From contig NC_083562.1 of assembly GCF_019925205.1 (NCBI RefSeq), forward strand, positions 868,001-932,000: a DNA stretch of 64,000 nucleotides. The letters are read 5' to 3'. Position 1 is the first letter of the stretch. Each line of letters starts with the position of its first letter. Under the pieces are notes generated by a model, which saw only the letters and a program-made list of their open reading frames with translations, made no database searches and had not been told where the DNA came from. Shown here in pieces: positions 35,427 to 50,100 of this stretch. The position numbers were made by a program, and so were the translations under genes. Source of the DNA: Metopolophium dirhodum (lineage: Eukaryota; Arthropoda; Insecta; Hemiptera; Aphididae).

Positions 35427-38083
35427 TGATATTACAATAATATACGAAACGTCAAAACACGCACAAAAACCCCCGACGCACAAAAACCCCGTCGCACAAA
35501 AGCGCGTTGACCAGTGTCCGCCGCCACATAAATGGTGTGTGTACTTTTATGGTGCGCGCGTGTTAATGTTCCGGTCAAACAGAACGAAATAATGGAAATG
35601 TCGTACGTACGTGCGCATAATGGACCGGGCGGCGCGTGTGTCAGCTTTCCGTTGGGGGGTAGCCGCCCGGCGTACATAGTTATTGCTGGCCGCTTAACGG
35701 TAAAATAATGATTATATGACAATAACGCACAGTGTCCGTCGCTGTTGTTGTATCTCCCGCGGTCGCGGTCCATTACGTCCGCAGAGCGTTTTCGCATTGT
35801 GGCGATTTCGTTCGGAGTGAGAGTGTGTGTGAGAGCGAGAGAGCGATATAGTGAGAGAGGGAGAGAGAGAAAGAGAGAGAATCTGGATCGTCTCGTCTCG
35901 GTGAACCGCTCGATACTGCAGCTCCGTACCGGTTCCGGGGCGGGTGAAAAAGACGGCGTTTATACAATAATAAATATATTTAGGTACCGCCGGATATTCG
36001 CGTTGTCGTCGGCAGTGCGTTCCCCAGAACAACATCCACCAAACCCACCCACCCACCCACTACAACCAAAATTCGCTAGTTCCTCCCTCGGAAAACCTCT
36101 ATTACACGTCCCAGTACGGGACATCGACGTTATATTATATACTATTAAAGTATCTACTACCTATATTATATAAACCAAAGCGGTGTAATAAGTGTACGAC
36201 ATACGTTACGTACAGTAATATTGTTATGCAGATACAGTTTTTACGCAAACACCGTGTTATTGGTGTTCGTCCCGGCGGAAAATTGGAGTAAATGGCAGTC
36301 GACGAACTCATAAGGGCCTCGAAACACAAGTGTAGTTTAATATAATTTTTTTTAACGTAAAACTAATTTTTAGATTTAATTTTAATATAACCTTTATCGG
36401 CTTTGCCAAAAAAAAATAACTGTTAAATCTGCCACAGACTGAGCGCTCGTGTTATATAAATAGTATATTAATGAATGATGTGCACAGATAACGAGTATAG
36501 AGCGCGATAATATTTTATATATATTATATTATATGATAAATACATATAATACTTCATGTTATACATCACAGGAATACAGGATTAAAATACAGAAGTGGTA
36601 GGTTTTATTGTGTTATTTTCTACCCAACCTCGTCGGAAAAATATTTACATTGTCGTGACTAATAGTAATTTGTAAATAAATATCTAAGTTTCAAATCGTT
36701 TTTATAGAATGTAAATATGCAATGATTCACCACTTTCAGATTAAATAATAATCCTAGCCACCCCGTGTAAATCACCTTCATCCAAGGCTAGGGTGTGTAG
36801 TGTGCTGCAGCACACCGGGTAGGTTTTATATTTATCTAATTAAATTTAATTTTGTTGAATATTGTATATTTTAATAGATATCGTTTAATCATATTTGTAT
36901 TTATTCGCAATAATAAGGTAACTACTAACTAGTATACTACAAGGTGATTTATATGTCTTCGTCCAATTTAAAAATTCATAATAATTTAAAAAATGAAGAT
37001 ACAGGGGTAGTCAAGCTTTAATATAGGTAGTGTGATGCAAATGTTCAATACGACCCGTGACCACTCGGCAGACATCATCAAAGAATATGATGCCATATCG
37101 ACACTACCTGTCGTAAATTCGCTAATCATTACAAACGTTCAGAAGACACGTTTATCAGAAAAGCAAAACAAAAAAAATTAATGAAAATAAACTTGATACT
37201 ATATTTTGCCTTAACAATGGAGTACCTAACGGTTGCTGATGAGCTACATCGATTCGTAATCGTATAAAGACTTTTGAATCACATTTTCAGAGGCATACTA
37301 GTGGTGTAACTGTACAATACCAGCGGTGGATCGTATTGGAAACATCTTTGTAAAATCAATGGATAATTAGGCCTCGATAAAATAGGTTTGGGTCCATTGT
37401 ATTTAGGATACTGGGCCACATACCTCTCAGTCCCTTGTCTTCATCTACCTAATGGTTCTTACTTCTAGGAAACTTTGTACGATCGAACATTAAAATACGA
37501 AACTTTGTACAAGTACTGTCGGATAAAAATGTTCATTTCACAACGCGGAAACTCTGTACTAGGTAGTACAAATATACATATAGTAACATATTGTCAATGT
37601 GTCATAGTTTAAAGTATATATTATATTTAAAATATAAATACGTCTGAAGTTTTGACAAATTATAATAAAAAATCGAACTTTATAACGTTTTTAATATAAT
37701 TTGTCATGGCATGTTAATATTTACATACCCACTCTATCTCTATGTGTATAAAATATAAATATAAAATAGTATAAAGTGTACGCGGGGGACGAGGTGGCCG
37801 AGTGGTCTAACGCGACGGATTCGGCACAGCCGGTCCGAGTTCGATCCTCGACCACTGGGCGGCATTTTTCTCCGTGCAAGTCACGGTGTCCGGAGAACAA
37901 GTGCCGCCATCCTCCCCACCCCGGGGCACGGCAGAAACCTACGGGTGCCCCATTAGAAATTCTACCAAACACAACACACACGTGTACCAACCTACCCCAA
38001 TATAAAACTTACCAAACCTACCCAATATAAAACCTACAGTGCCCTCCCCACACCCAATGGCCTATGTTGCCGCGGGTTACCCA

Positions 38084-38117
<34 letters not shown>

Positions 38118-41100
38118 GTACGCGTTCAGCAATGTAAATTTTTACCCGCATTTTGAACAATGGACCGTTCAAAACTACAAGGTGACCCTATACCTTGTCA
38201 TAAAAACGAAGAACCTATGGAATAATATAATATATGTATATATTTTAATACCATACAAATAATTTATGCAAGAATGTACTCCCCAACAATTTTTTGGTGT
38301 CTAATGCATTGACTGTAAATTGATATATAGTATAGAATTTATTTCTTAGTTATTTCATATTTAATCAAGTAATTGTATACTATATTTAATATTTATGTAA
38401 ATTATACTTCAATCATGTGTACAAAAACTGTGTTAATTACGGTTAATTATAATACATTATTTCGATTTCAATTTAAAAAACAAAAATAATTAGTTATTAA
38501 CAAAGTATAATATTTACCACAACGTCATAACATAAAATTACAATTGGTCTTGAGCGATAGAAGTTACTATTTTTTTTTTTGCTAATACAATTTTACTTTC
38601 TCTATTGCACCTAAGCGATTAAATTATAAGTTATATGCACGAGTATTTATAGATATACAATAGGTATAAAAACATAATGTTATAAACTTATAAAGTATAT
38701 TTAATTTTTTTTTTCGTTAAATTTAAATTAAAAATATAAAACTTACCTATATTTATTATAAAGTGACCTACAAGATTCATCGTGCATAACCGTAATTATT
38801 TTTATTATTCGCTGATATCATTTGTTTACCGACATAATATGTGGAGAGCAAAAAAAAAATTAATTGGCAAAGAATTGTAATTATATGGTATACCAAAGGA
38901 GTAAGCCGGGGCGCGATGAAACGAGAACCCGTCGCGGTCGTTCCAATTGTTTCAAAAGACAACCAGTGACAAGGTAGTCTGGGTAACACTATCGGATCGA
39001 GTTACCTGTGACGGATTATCTCTTTGGTTTTGGCGAATATATATTTTTACTGTCTAAGCACCCTACCAAGACTGGTTTTTCTGCGACGCGGAACGGAAAC
39101 CCAACACGACCGTAACCACTGGACCTCTATCGGACCGCGATTAACCATAAACCGGTAGTTTTGGAATATATAACATATATATATATATATATACATTTTT
39201 TCTTCGTTACACTGTACTCGAGCCAGGGACAAAAGGTTTTTGGTAAAATTAGAATTAAGACGATAAAATGAAAAAAAACACCACACGTCTAATACGATTA
39301 ACTTCAGTATTTGAACAATATATTAATATTTATGTTTAACCACTACGCTCGACCGTTGAAAGTGTAACGTAACTCACGTGTTATAACTTATAATAGATGT
39401 ATATAATATACAATATAATAATAGTGTTATACGTACCTATATGTAAATAGAAGCATAGGTATTTTGAAACTAATTCGAAAAGAAATAGTAGACGGATCGA
39501 CAAATTTAACACGACAAATCCTATACGTAGATTAAGTATAGGTGTCGAACATTTTACTCTCGTCGTGTGGTCTCTCGTCGTAAGGTACACAATAAATGCG
39601 TATTTAAGAGGCGAGTTAGACCGTTACAACCACGACGATGACGACGGTAAACCGCAGGGCCTGTGTATTATATATAACATATACATTATACGTGCATACA
39701 CAAGAGACAAATGACTGGTTTTTGTATTGATCGTGATTCACATACCCGCAATCCCGGATTAAGAGAGAATAAGTCGGGACTGCTGCAATAGTTTGGAGGC
39801 CCTCAAAGTTATCGACAACCTATACTAAATTTATCATTTAATCATTATAACATATAGTTGAGTTTATAGAATAAACTATTTTTTGCTCTATAAAGGGGGC
39901 CCAATATTTTCTCAATTTGGACTTGCATTTATACAAATTGCAATTGTTCCTATATAATTAGATTACAGTCACATATTAAATTGTATTATAGTACCCCTTC
40001 CTACATAAATTAATATACGTATGTGATATTAAACTCGTTTAAGCTACACGTTATGGGCAGGTCTTTACGTACTAAAGAGTACCTACTGAAACAGTTTAGA
40101 CTGAATGTATCGCTCATATAGTATAATACTATATTATACATTTCATAATGCATACATTATAGTGTTATACATAAAATATCAGCTACCTTACTGTACGCGT
40201 GTGTGTGCATATATATATATATATAAATATTAAAACGGAAAACTTGCGTACCGGTGTCGTCAGCCCGTATAATATATGTAGGCACCTATTACCTTATATA
40301 GGTACAGTAATCATTCGTGGAAAATCAATCGCGGGGCGTCCGTCCCGTGCGAGGGGGGGTCTGACCTCAAAAGCGGCGGAACGGCACGACCAGGAACCGT
40401 GGTGAGTATATATATGTATATTTAAACACACACAAAATATACACTTACCTAACTATGTATACCACACACACACACTTAGGTACATAATGCTCCCAATGAT
40501 CAATACGACTTTCTAGCGCCCCTCCCCCCCGTTGCCCCTGCTCTATGTATATCGCATACAACGAAAGTTGTGTGTATATACCCTCTATATATAATATGTA
40601 AGTATATAAATTGTAATACGGGCGAGACCGCGAACGGCACGCGATCCCTTTATATGCCGCACGGCGACGCCCCATTGGTGCGGTGCGGTGCGTCGCGCGC
40701 GCGCTTTCCGACGGCTCACCCTACACCCCTCGCTGTACCGCGACGTTTTCTCCGTAATATATAATGTCACGACGACCCCGACGCCGGCGGCAGCACCGGA
40801 AAATCGTCAAAGGCCCCGGCGAGGGTAGCGCATAATAATAATAGCAACGGTTTATGCGTTATATATATATATATATATTATATTATATAAGCGTGGCGTA
40901 TATTTTGAGTCGAGGAATAATAAAATAATAATAATAATATTATATACTTGTATATTATTATATTATTATGTGTGTACCGTAAGGGTTTATTTATATACGT
41001 ACGAACATATTATGCGGGTTTATGGAAATTAAACTTACGGCGGCGGCGCCCCGTTTTCGTACATTCCCCTTCGCCCACGCCACTGTCGCCGCTATACTTT

Positions 41101-44100
41101 TTACGGCGACCGGTCTCGTTTTTATAAATTTTATATAGGTACGTTTATATTCTCCCCGAGCCCTTTGCACCGCCGAGACCCGCCGCCACCGATTTCGTAA
41201 TCTGGATAATGGATGGGACGCCACTGCCACCGCCGCGGCCGGTACTGAACCTATAACTCAACCGACGATGGACGCTTTTTACCTGCCCAACGAAAACCCC
41301 CTTGTTATTACGTATTATTATTATATTATTATGCAATGTATGTATATATATATATATATAAATACGTGGTAAAAAAAAGCCCGTTGGTTCGTTTAAAAAG
41401 AAAACAAATTATACCAGAGACAAATTAAGTGCGAGTGTTTTATTTATTTTCCTCAAACAGTTAAAGAAACACAGATTTTTTTTATGTAGGATGAGCGTAA
41501 AAAGGTGTTTGTATTGTTTATATTATATTCAATTATTTCAAGCAGATGACCCACGATGCGATGATTTCGGAGGGGAGGGACACGTAACTTTGTATCTGCA
41601 CGCTAAATTCACACTATAGTATACTTATACTATATACATTACGTGCAAATACACACACACACACAATATATATTATATATATGATACAATTACTATTGTA
41701 TAATATCCTTTCCGCGTGTAACAAGAGGCCTTCGTGACTAGACGATTTCAATGACCAATAATAACTCTCGCGGTCGTCACGAAAATCTTAAGTATTTTAT
41801 AAATTGAGTCATTTTACTATTTCACAAATAGCTGGTATACGATACAATATCTAGTACAAGAGATTAAGGTTGTTTTATTTGCGTCAATTAAAATCTAATC
41901 AATTTAATATATTTCTAAGGTGTTAGATATTAAATTCGACCATAAATAATTAATATTTTGACTATATGCTAATAGTAAGCGATAAATTATCGAATAATAT
42001 TATGCTCTATTTGATAGTAGTATAATGATTATAATTAATTAAATCAATAGGTAAATATATAAATATATATACATATCGATAAATTGTGTATACAAATATA
42101 GGTATGTCGTATAAAACGAGTAATGATCAGGAATAATTCTTAATTAACATCATATTTGCTTTTATTTTATACTCGATACTTCTTTGAATTAATTGTTAAC
42201 TTTTCTGTATTAGGTACAATATACATTAGACTTAAAAAAAATTAATTTAGTATACATAGATACGACTAATAATAATTATTATTTAATCAAATATTTTATT
42301 TTATTTAAATACGGGCTAGACCCTTTTTAACACAAGCATGTACCTACAATTTGTCATTAATTACATTAACAATATACCATTGTTAATGTAAAAGTGCTTA
42401 AATTATAACTGATTAAATAAACATTGGTAAAAAATAAATATTGAAACGTAATAGATATTAAATTAACCAACAACCTAACCTAACCTAACCTAACCTAACC
42501 TAACCTACGTTTGAAAATTTGGGTCTACATTGGCGTTTGTAACCAGCCTTCTGGTTAGTTAGTCCGCTTAATATTATTGGTGGTATTATTATTAGGTAGG
42601 TACAGGTGATAAAAATAATATGACATGATATAAATTGGTATTTACGTACTGTATCTGATTTTTATTGGAAAACGTTTAAAAAAAATGTTGAAAAGTATAG
42701 TTTACCTAATACCTACTAAGCATAATTAAAGAGAATAAGTATAATATTATAATAAAAAGGAGTAACTAAATTAATAAGATATAAACGCAATACATTCAAT
42801 TTTATTGAGAAATAAGTAATGCTTTATATTTGATATTAAATATGTGTAAAAAACAAAATATGTAGATGAGTTCTTTATTTTTAAGAAAATAAAACTTTAA
42901 CCAACATCAAGAAATCAATTATGATTTATACATGCACACTTTATAATAATTCACCAATATACTGTGTGCGTCACCGTTGATGTCTAGATGTTTTCATTTA
43001 TGTGTCTGGTGAATAGTCATTTTATATGTTATTTATGGTAATGACCTTTCATCGCAACCGGTTTTTTTTTTAGAATAGTTCATTACAATTTATTCATATT
43101 TTTTTGCTACAGAAATAGTCCTTATTCACGATTATAGGTCTTCTTTGTTATCCAATAGAACATTTATTTTAATCATATTTTATAGGTATAATAGTTTATC
43201 CATTTCACTATTTAACCACTATCATATACAAATGTATAGGTATGAGGCACGCATAATCGGAGGAGCATTCCCGTATTTAGATGCTCCTTGCATAATATGA
43301 TACAGTTTAGTATACAGACAAGCGGTTTTCAAACATCATTGATGGTCAGGATTAATGTATAAAAACGAGCCAAGACAGTTGTTACGCCATTTTTTATTGC
43401 TCACATAAAAATGTACGTGAATGATAATAATTAGTATTTTCATTGCTCTCCCTTGTTTACGACATTCAAATTCTATTGACTTATATTACGAACTACTAGA
43501 CTCCACGTTTTGTATCTCTTTGATGTCCGCCGTCGGTTAATCGTTTTCAATTTATATGAGACCTATTTAAGTCATAATACTCATCAAATGATGCACAATG
43601 TTACATTGCGTTATTAATTATTTAAAAGTTAATTGCGATAATATACTATTATATGTCTATGTAAAAACAAAATGGTACACATTTGATAAGAAAATAATTC
43701 TGCATAAATTAGATATATCAATTTCTTAATTGTTGCTGTTTTAAACGTTGTTATATATTTTTGTTTAACTAACTTTTTTTATACATTATTGTAATCAAGA
43801 TCCAATAGCAAATTATCTATATATAAATAAAAGAAATACTAAACAATTTTTTATTATTTCATAAAAATATTTTAATTTATATTTAAACGAATAATGATAC
43901 AAATTATTTTTAAATTATGAAAAAACCATTAAAATTATTGAAATAAATAATACTATTGTAATTGCTTTAATTTAATTTATTTTATTGCTTACAAATTATG
44001 CTTAGGTACATAGGTCACTTTAATAGTATATTATGTTCCTTTAAATAATTTCTTCTATGACTTATGAGTAAATAATTAAATATTTCATAAAAATAATCGT

Positions 44101-47100
44101 TAATACATTTCATATTTTATAAAGAAAATAATTCATTACTGTTAATAAATAGATACAAACAATTATGTAAAGATTTAAAATTTAAATTCGAATTCAATTT
44201 TTACGATACGAAATTTCAAACTTATTAAAAAAAATGAAAAGAATTAGGTATAAAGTACTTAATTTCTATATATTGATGAAAAAGCATCTCTCTTGAGTAC
44301 TTACTTCTCCCTATATAATACGTGTAGGTATATTAACTTAATAATATCGACCACCTTCAATGACCGTTAATGGTTTTCGACTAACTCGAGGACAGGCAAT
44401 TAAAACAGAAACGTGTTTTAAATATAATTTATTTCCCTTGCGAATACAATGAAATTTAATCCTAAAATAAAAAAAATATACTAGCTCCTTTATTTGTATT
44501 TTTAAGACTGTTCATCAAGATAACACATTATTCAATGAATTATAAAGCGCATTTTCTATAATGCAGACTGCGGATATCATTCGTTAGAGTACCATCCACT
44601 TTCGTGTATTTTTGTATAATATTATTACATATAAGTACGTGTGAAAATATCCGATTAAACAGTAAAAAAAAAAAAATTAATAATAAATTCGTAAGTAAAA
44701 ATTATTTATTGTTTACTTTGTATCGCAATTGAACATTGTATGAAAATTCATTGGCATTTTAATTTATAGCTAACTGAGTGAATTTTGTTATTATCACCAA
44801 GATCGTTTTTTATACAAGATTAATTGTTTTGCGTATAACTTGTTAATAACATTCAATTCTCTTTGTTTTTTTAAACTTTGTGCACGTATATACAGTAAGT
44901 ATATTATGCATAATATAAACGTATATAATAATAATATATGCTATCGAGGTCTACTGAATTTTATCGCCTTACACTGATCCCCTGGACGCGCATTGGGAAC
45001 AACATATTTTTAACCAATAAACGAATAATAATTATTTAAACGCTATCCAGTAACCGGTAATGTCATTGTGTGTGTTGTATTTTTTTAACACTATAGGTTC
45101 GTAAACAACAGTTCCAGAGCATTATCGGTTCAGACTATCGGATTGCAAAGAAGTTTTTTCTCTCTCTCTCTCTCCTATTTTATATATTGGCTCCCAACGT
45201 TTCAAGTGTAGGACACATATATGTACATAATACTACCTATATATATTATATACACAGTGCTGCAATGAAACGGCGTGTGTGCTTTCTTTCCTTCGTCCTC
45301 TCCCCTCACCACAACCACCCGTTCACCCTTCACCGTTGGCGAGATGGACTCAGCAGATACAGTAATTACCGGGCAACACCTTTGCAGCAAGTGTTAGCCG
45401 TAATTGATTTAAGGCGTGTTTATCACACGCTGGCTATACGGCAAAAACTGGCTTCGTGGCTTCGGGGGTATCGGTATCCGACATCTGGGGCTGTTCTCGG
45501 TTCGTTTAAAAAAAAAAAAACAAATAATAATACAAACAAAACGAATGCAAGGCGGAAGAGAGAGAGAGAGATAGGGTGAGAGAGACAGAGATAGAAATTG
45601 AGAAATAGAGAGAGAGAAGTGTATGCCACTCACACGCATATATTATGTATACATAATATATATATATGTATATTCGTATATATATGAGAATAAATAAGTA
45701 AAAAACAATATCTTCAATCGGCGCGCACACGGTAGCGAACAGGGGACCCTCTCAACGGTAATAAATTGTCCGGTATATTTATAGTTGTTTAACGTTCGCC
45801 CCGTTATCGGATTTAATTTTGCATCTGCAATTCGCGCCCCGTTTTCCATTCGTACACACACATACATACATATATATATACGGTTCTGTAATCTAAATCT
45901 TCCCACGCATAATAAAACATCGCGACACGCTTTTCCACCATCCCCCTACCCACCTCGCGTTTCATTACAGATAGGTACAACGACGTGTGTTGTATGTGTG
46001 TATATGTATATGTACATTATAGTGTCATATATTGTACGTATTATAAGTTACGCCTGCGTGTTATGGGGCTGCTGTTATGCTGCTGCTGTTTCCGCAGCGT
46101 ATTATAGACGTGATTTCCCGCGACTCGATATTATTTACGTTCACTCAATAATCTATAGACGAGCGCGTTTATTATAATAATAAAAGACACATGCACGATG
46201 AGTACGATTAACAAACGAACAATTTTTGGTTGTTTTACGGGCTAATAGCGATACATATGGGCACGAACAAAAAAAAATTCCCAATAAAATATTACGACCC
46301 GACATAGACGGAAATGTACCTATTTGATAATTTTGACTAATTCAAAATGTAAGGTGAATATTGGGTAATGGGTAACATAAGATATACATTAATATTTTGT
46401 CTTGACGGTATCTCTCAAGGTAGATATAGTTAATATCTTATATTATATTATTGTTATATTATACAATATCATAGTCCTATATAATTAACCAATTAATTAT
46501 ATGAATTTTAACGCTAAAAATGTAAAATATAATGTTTATTATCTTCTATTGTTTATGTAAAGACATAAACAAATCGCATAATAAATATTATGTTGTATTT
46601 AATTTACCATCATAATTATTATGATCATGATATGAATAATTATATACAATAGGTTATGTAAGTTTAAAAAGCTATAGATTCGAATTATAAACACATTTTA
46701 TTTTAAGTAGGTACTATACACACGAATTTATTTGATTTTTATTGTACCTCATTTAAGTAGGTAAGTATATTGTTTGGTTCCTAAATCATAACTCGTATGA
46801 CTTGCTTATTGTTATTGGTAATATACGTATCATACTAAATTAGGTGATTTTAAAGTAGTATAATTATTTATACAATTATTTATTACAATTACTTACTTAA
46901 CCTGTTTGTTTTGATATTCGAATTATACAAAAATGTTAATTAAAATTTTATAAAAGTAGCGAATATTAAATTATTTTTATATCCAGGTAACGGAAAATAA
47001 AATTGTTTTCAAATTATTTTATGCATATGATGAATTAATTGTAATTTACTTATACGTATAATATGAATATTCATGAACCGTAATGACCTTTTTATATTTA

Positions 47101-50100
47101 GAACATATAATATACATATACAACTATGATTGTATAATATCAAAACCACAATAAAATTCGAGCATGCGTCTCAGTATTTACTCCATCGAACCATTAAGGG
47201 TGTTAGGTAGGGAATATTTATTCGGCTCTTGGTTTTGTTACGCTTAGTTTGTACGTGGCTATTCCGTTTCGATCCAAACTATATTACGTATATTTACATA
47301 TTTAATAGGTAACCGCCTGATGTTGAAAACACATTGCAACAGTACTCCATACTATGAACACGTATAATTAACATTTAACACCTATATATAGTTAATAATC
47401 ATATATTATGTACATAATATATAAATTACTATTTAACAATGAGTAAGCTTGCCATACCACAAACATCTAAAACTCTAAAAGTAGTACCTACATTTGTAAT
47501 AATTGTATCATACAGATATATGCGCAGAAAAGGAAATATTCAAACATCATATAATATATTAGCTTTACTTGATTGTTTAATTACTCCGTATACACGTGAG
47601 AATAATATTCAAATTTTTCCCCCGTAAAATAATCATTTGAGCAAACATCGCAAAAGACGGGTTTACATGAAAATATTATAATCTCAATAAATAATAACAA
47701 CCGTACTTACTCGTGTTATATAATAGTACGTGAAATTTAAGACAACTGCCCCCCCCCTTCCATTACTATCCGGTACCTACTCAAAGTTACTATAATGAAT
47801 TTGCGTAGGTATCATAATATATTTATGGAGGTATATGACCGCGATTCACGTAGAGTAAGTCTGTGCTACTGGTCCGATCAGGCACGCTTACATTAATACC
47901 TTATTGGGATGAGGGAAGGAGTCAAATCATATTTTTTTCGTTGTCCATGTAAGATTAATTTTAAAACATTATTACTTATGAACTCCCCTCCCCCAAATAA
48001 TTTTTCTTTAAACATATATATGTATCTTATTGTGAAAAAAATAAATTATTAAAATCTTATTCCTTGGTTTATAATAAATTGGTACTAATGAGTAATGCAT
48101 CAGTATATAATATATACCTAATATAATGATAATTCTGCAGTACCTATAATATCATGCTATTAATGTTTATGTAATTATTATGTGCATGTATACTATCGAA
48201 TAAATAATAATAAAAATAAAACTATTTAATAAGATTTGTTTAATATGCACTGTTTCCTGTTTAATAGTATTCCACTCGAGGTAAAGGGAAAGAATTCTTA
48301 ATATATTTTCTTTAGAAAACGCAGCATCACATTAATAACTCGCGGGCCTTACAACAGGCTCCCACAGTGTACCTATATCCCATCTAAATCACGATACACA
48401 CTTATAAGTTAAGAATAGTAGAGCTAGAATTCTGATGCAATGTTATTTTTTATCTGGTGTTTTAAAACAAGTGTCTGTATGAGGAAAAATGCGTTTTGTA
48501 GAATCTTATTGATTATTTAAATTACATTTTTATTTTGCATTTTTTGATAAATTAAAATTTTTAGGAAATTTTTCAAGTTTCTAGAACATTATTCACAATT
48601 AATTTTTGAATCGAATGTAAATTGTAGCCATTGTATAGGACAATAATTTTGTAATAAAAACCAGCAAGTTAGTAGAGGTACATACTACATACTAAAGTTA
48701 CTACACATAGTGGTCGGATGGTGTTGAACGTGTTGTAGGTAGATAATATGCAATAATGTTTTTATATCTTTATATTTGTATACAATTAATCAAAGAGGCG
48801 ATAACAATACTTCTATAATTATAGTGTCTTTTGAAAAAGAATTCACAATTTTACAACACATTGCTTTTGTATCATTTCTTATATTGTAATAAATACATTT
48901 TTATAGAACATATTATTATTACATATTATTTGAAGAACTTTGAGTTATCTCAGGACAATTTTTGGGATGTTTTTGTGGATTCCAGCCCTATATCTATATT
49001 AATATACATACATAACTACTAAACTACATGACATCGCACGCGTATAATATGTACCTATGTTACAATGTATTATGGCATGTACAATCGATCATGTATCACT
49101 ATTATAGGTCATAGGTGTACGCCTGATATAATGTTATATAATAATAAAATAATATCAACACGGTGGGTTCGCGTTCGGTGAAATATTATATCATGTTCTA
49201 CACGTCTCGTCACATGTCTCGTCGAACCAGGCGCAGTATCTGATTTTGTTGCGGTTGTTTTTCGATTTTTTTCCCCACTCATGACAACAAATCGTTCGTC
49301 ATCGACCCGAAAACGTAAGAGACTGTAATATTATTAATTAATATATTCGCGTCATCCCGCCAAACCTCCTACGACGACCTTTTCAATCGAAAATTCGTGC
49401 ATCACACGTAATACATTATACATCTCGATCCTATTATAAATCAAGTATAATATATGTTATATTATATTATCGTACACAAATTGACGGATTCTGCCGTTGA
49501 CCATGGTCAAGGTCGCGTGTCCTAACTATTTTTAAAATGCCAATGTCGCGTGTAAAGTGTTTCGGTCACGTCACGCGCGTCTGCGGCATCCGTCAGACAC
49601 GCAGCCGAACAGCCGCCGCCACCTGCACCGACTCGACTGCGGTGGTACTCTATACTATATTACTCTATAGTCTATATTATATATATAGATATATATATAT
49701 TATATACCTGCTACACACAGCATAATGTATAGACACGATAGCGTCTGGCCATGTGCGATTTTAAAGCGTATATTAAATAACAGTACATTTTGTTATGATA
49801 TTGTGTTATATATACGCGTTACAATATTATCATACCTATCGCTTATCTGACCTATGTGTGGATATCCTATACGTTAAATACGTGACAATTACCTTGGAAA
49901 TAGCTCTTGGTACGCAGGTAGCTGACGGACAACCGGAGTATAGACAGCCGGTCCAACTTGGATAATATGTTGTGTTCGAACGGCAACAGGTTGGCCAGCG
50001 TGTCCAGCTCGGCGTTCAACCGTTCGCGGTGCCGCTTGCTTGGGTTACTCTTTCCCACGCCACCGTCTTTGGGCGTCGTCTTCACACTAGAAAAAAAATT

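Larger units (their letters stand above)
25114..49892 (-). other. ss intron 2 (24.8 kb)
   Basis: The largest intron, separating bHLH from PAS exons. Mostly AT-rich with TA microsatellites. GC/CpG-richer islands lie near 26.5-27.95, 31.0-31.26, 35.26-36.12, 40.28-41.3, 45.1-46.2 and 49.18-49.65 kb. It also holds the tRNA-derived SINE, the 36.8-kb palindromic element and (AACCT)7. No nested gene could be supported on either strand. Confidence 0.8.

Noticed and set aside
35745..36173. 142-codon plus-strand frame
   Set aside because: It runs through a GAGA tract, which is open in several frames, and has no protein-like pattern.
37010..37400. Possible transposase relic in ss intron 2
   Set aside because: Some stretches look coding-like, but stops occur in all frames and no motif was recognised.
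37785..37870. A genuine tRNA-Ser/Leu gene
   Set aside because: A and B boxes are present but no acceptor stem closes, and the unit has a body, poly(A) tail and target duplication, so it is a SINE.
45187..45906. Overlapping frames on both strands
   Set aside because: Caused by CT/GA tracts; hydrophobic Leu/Ser runs on the minus strand are simple sequence.
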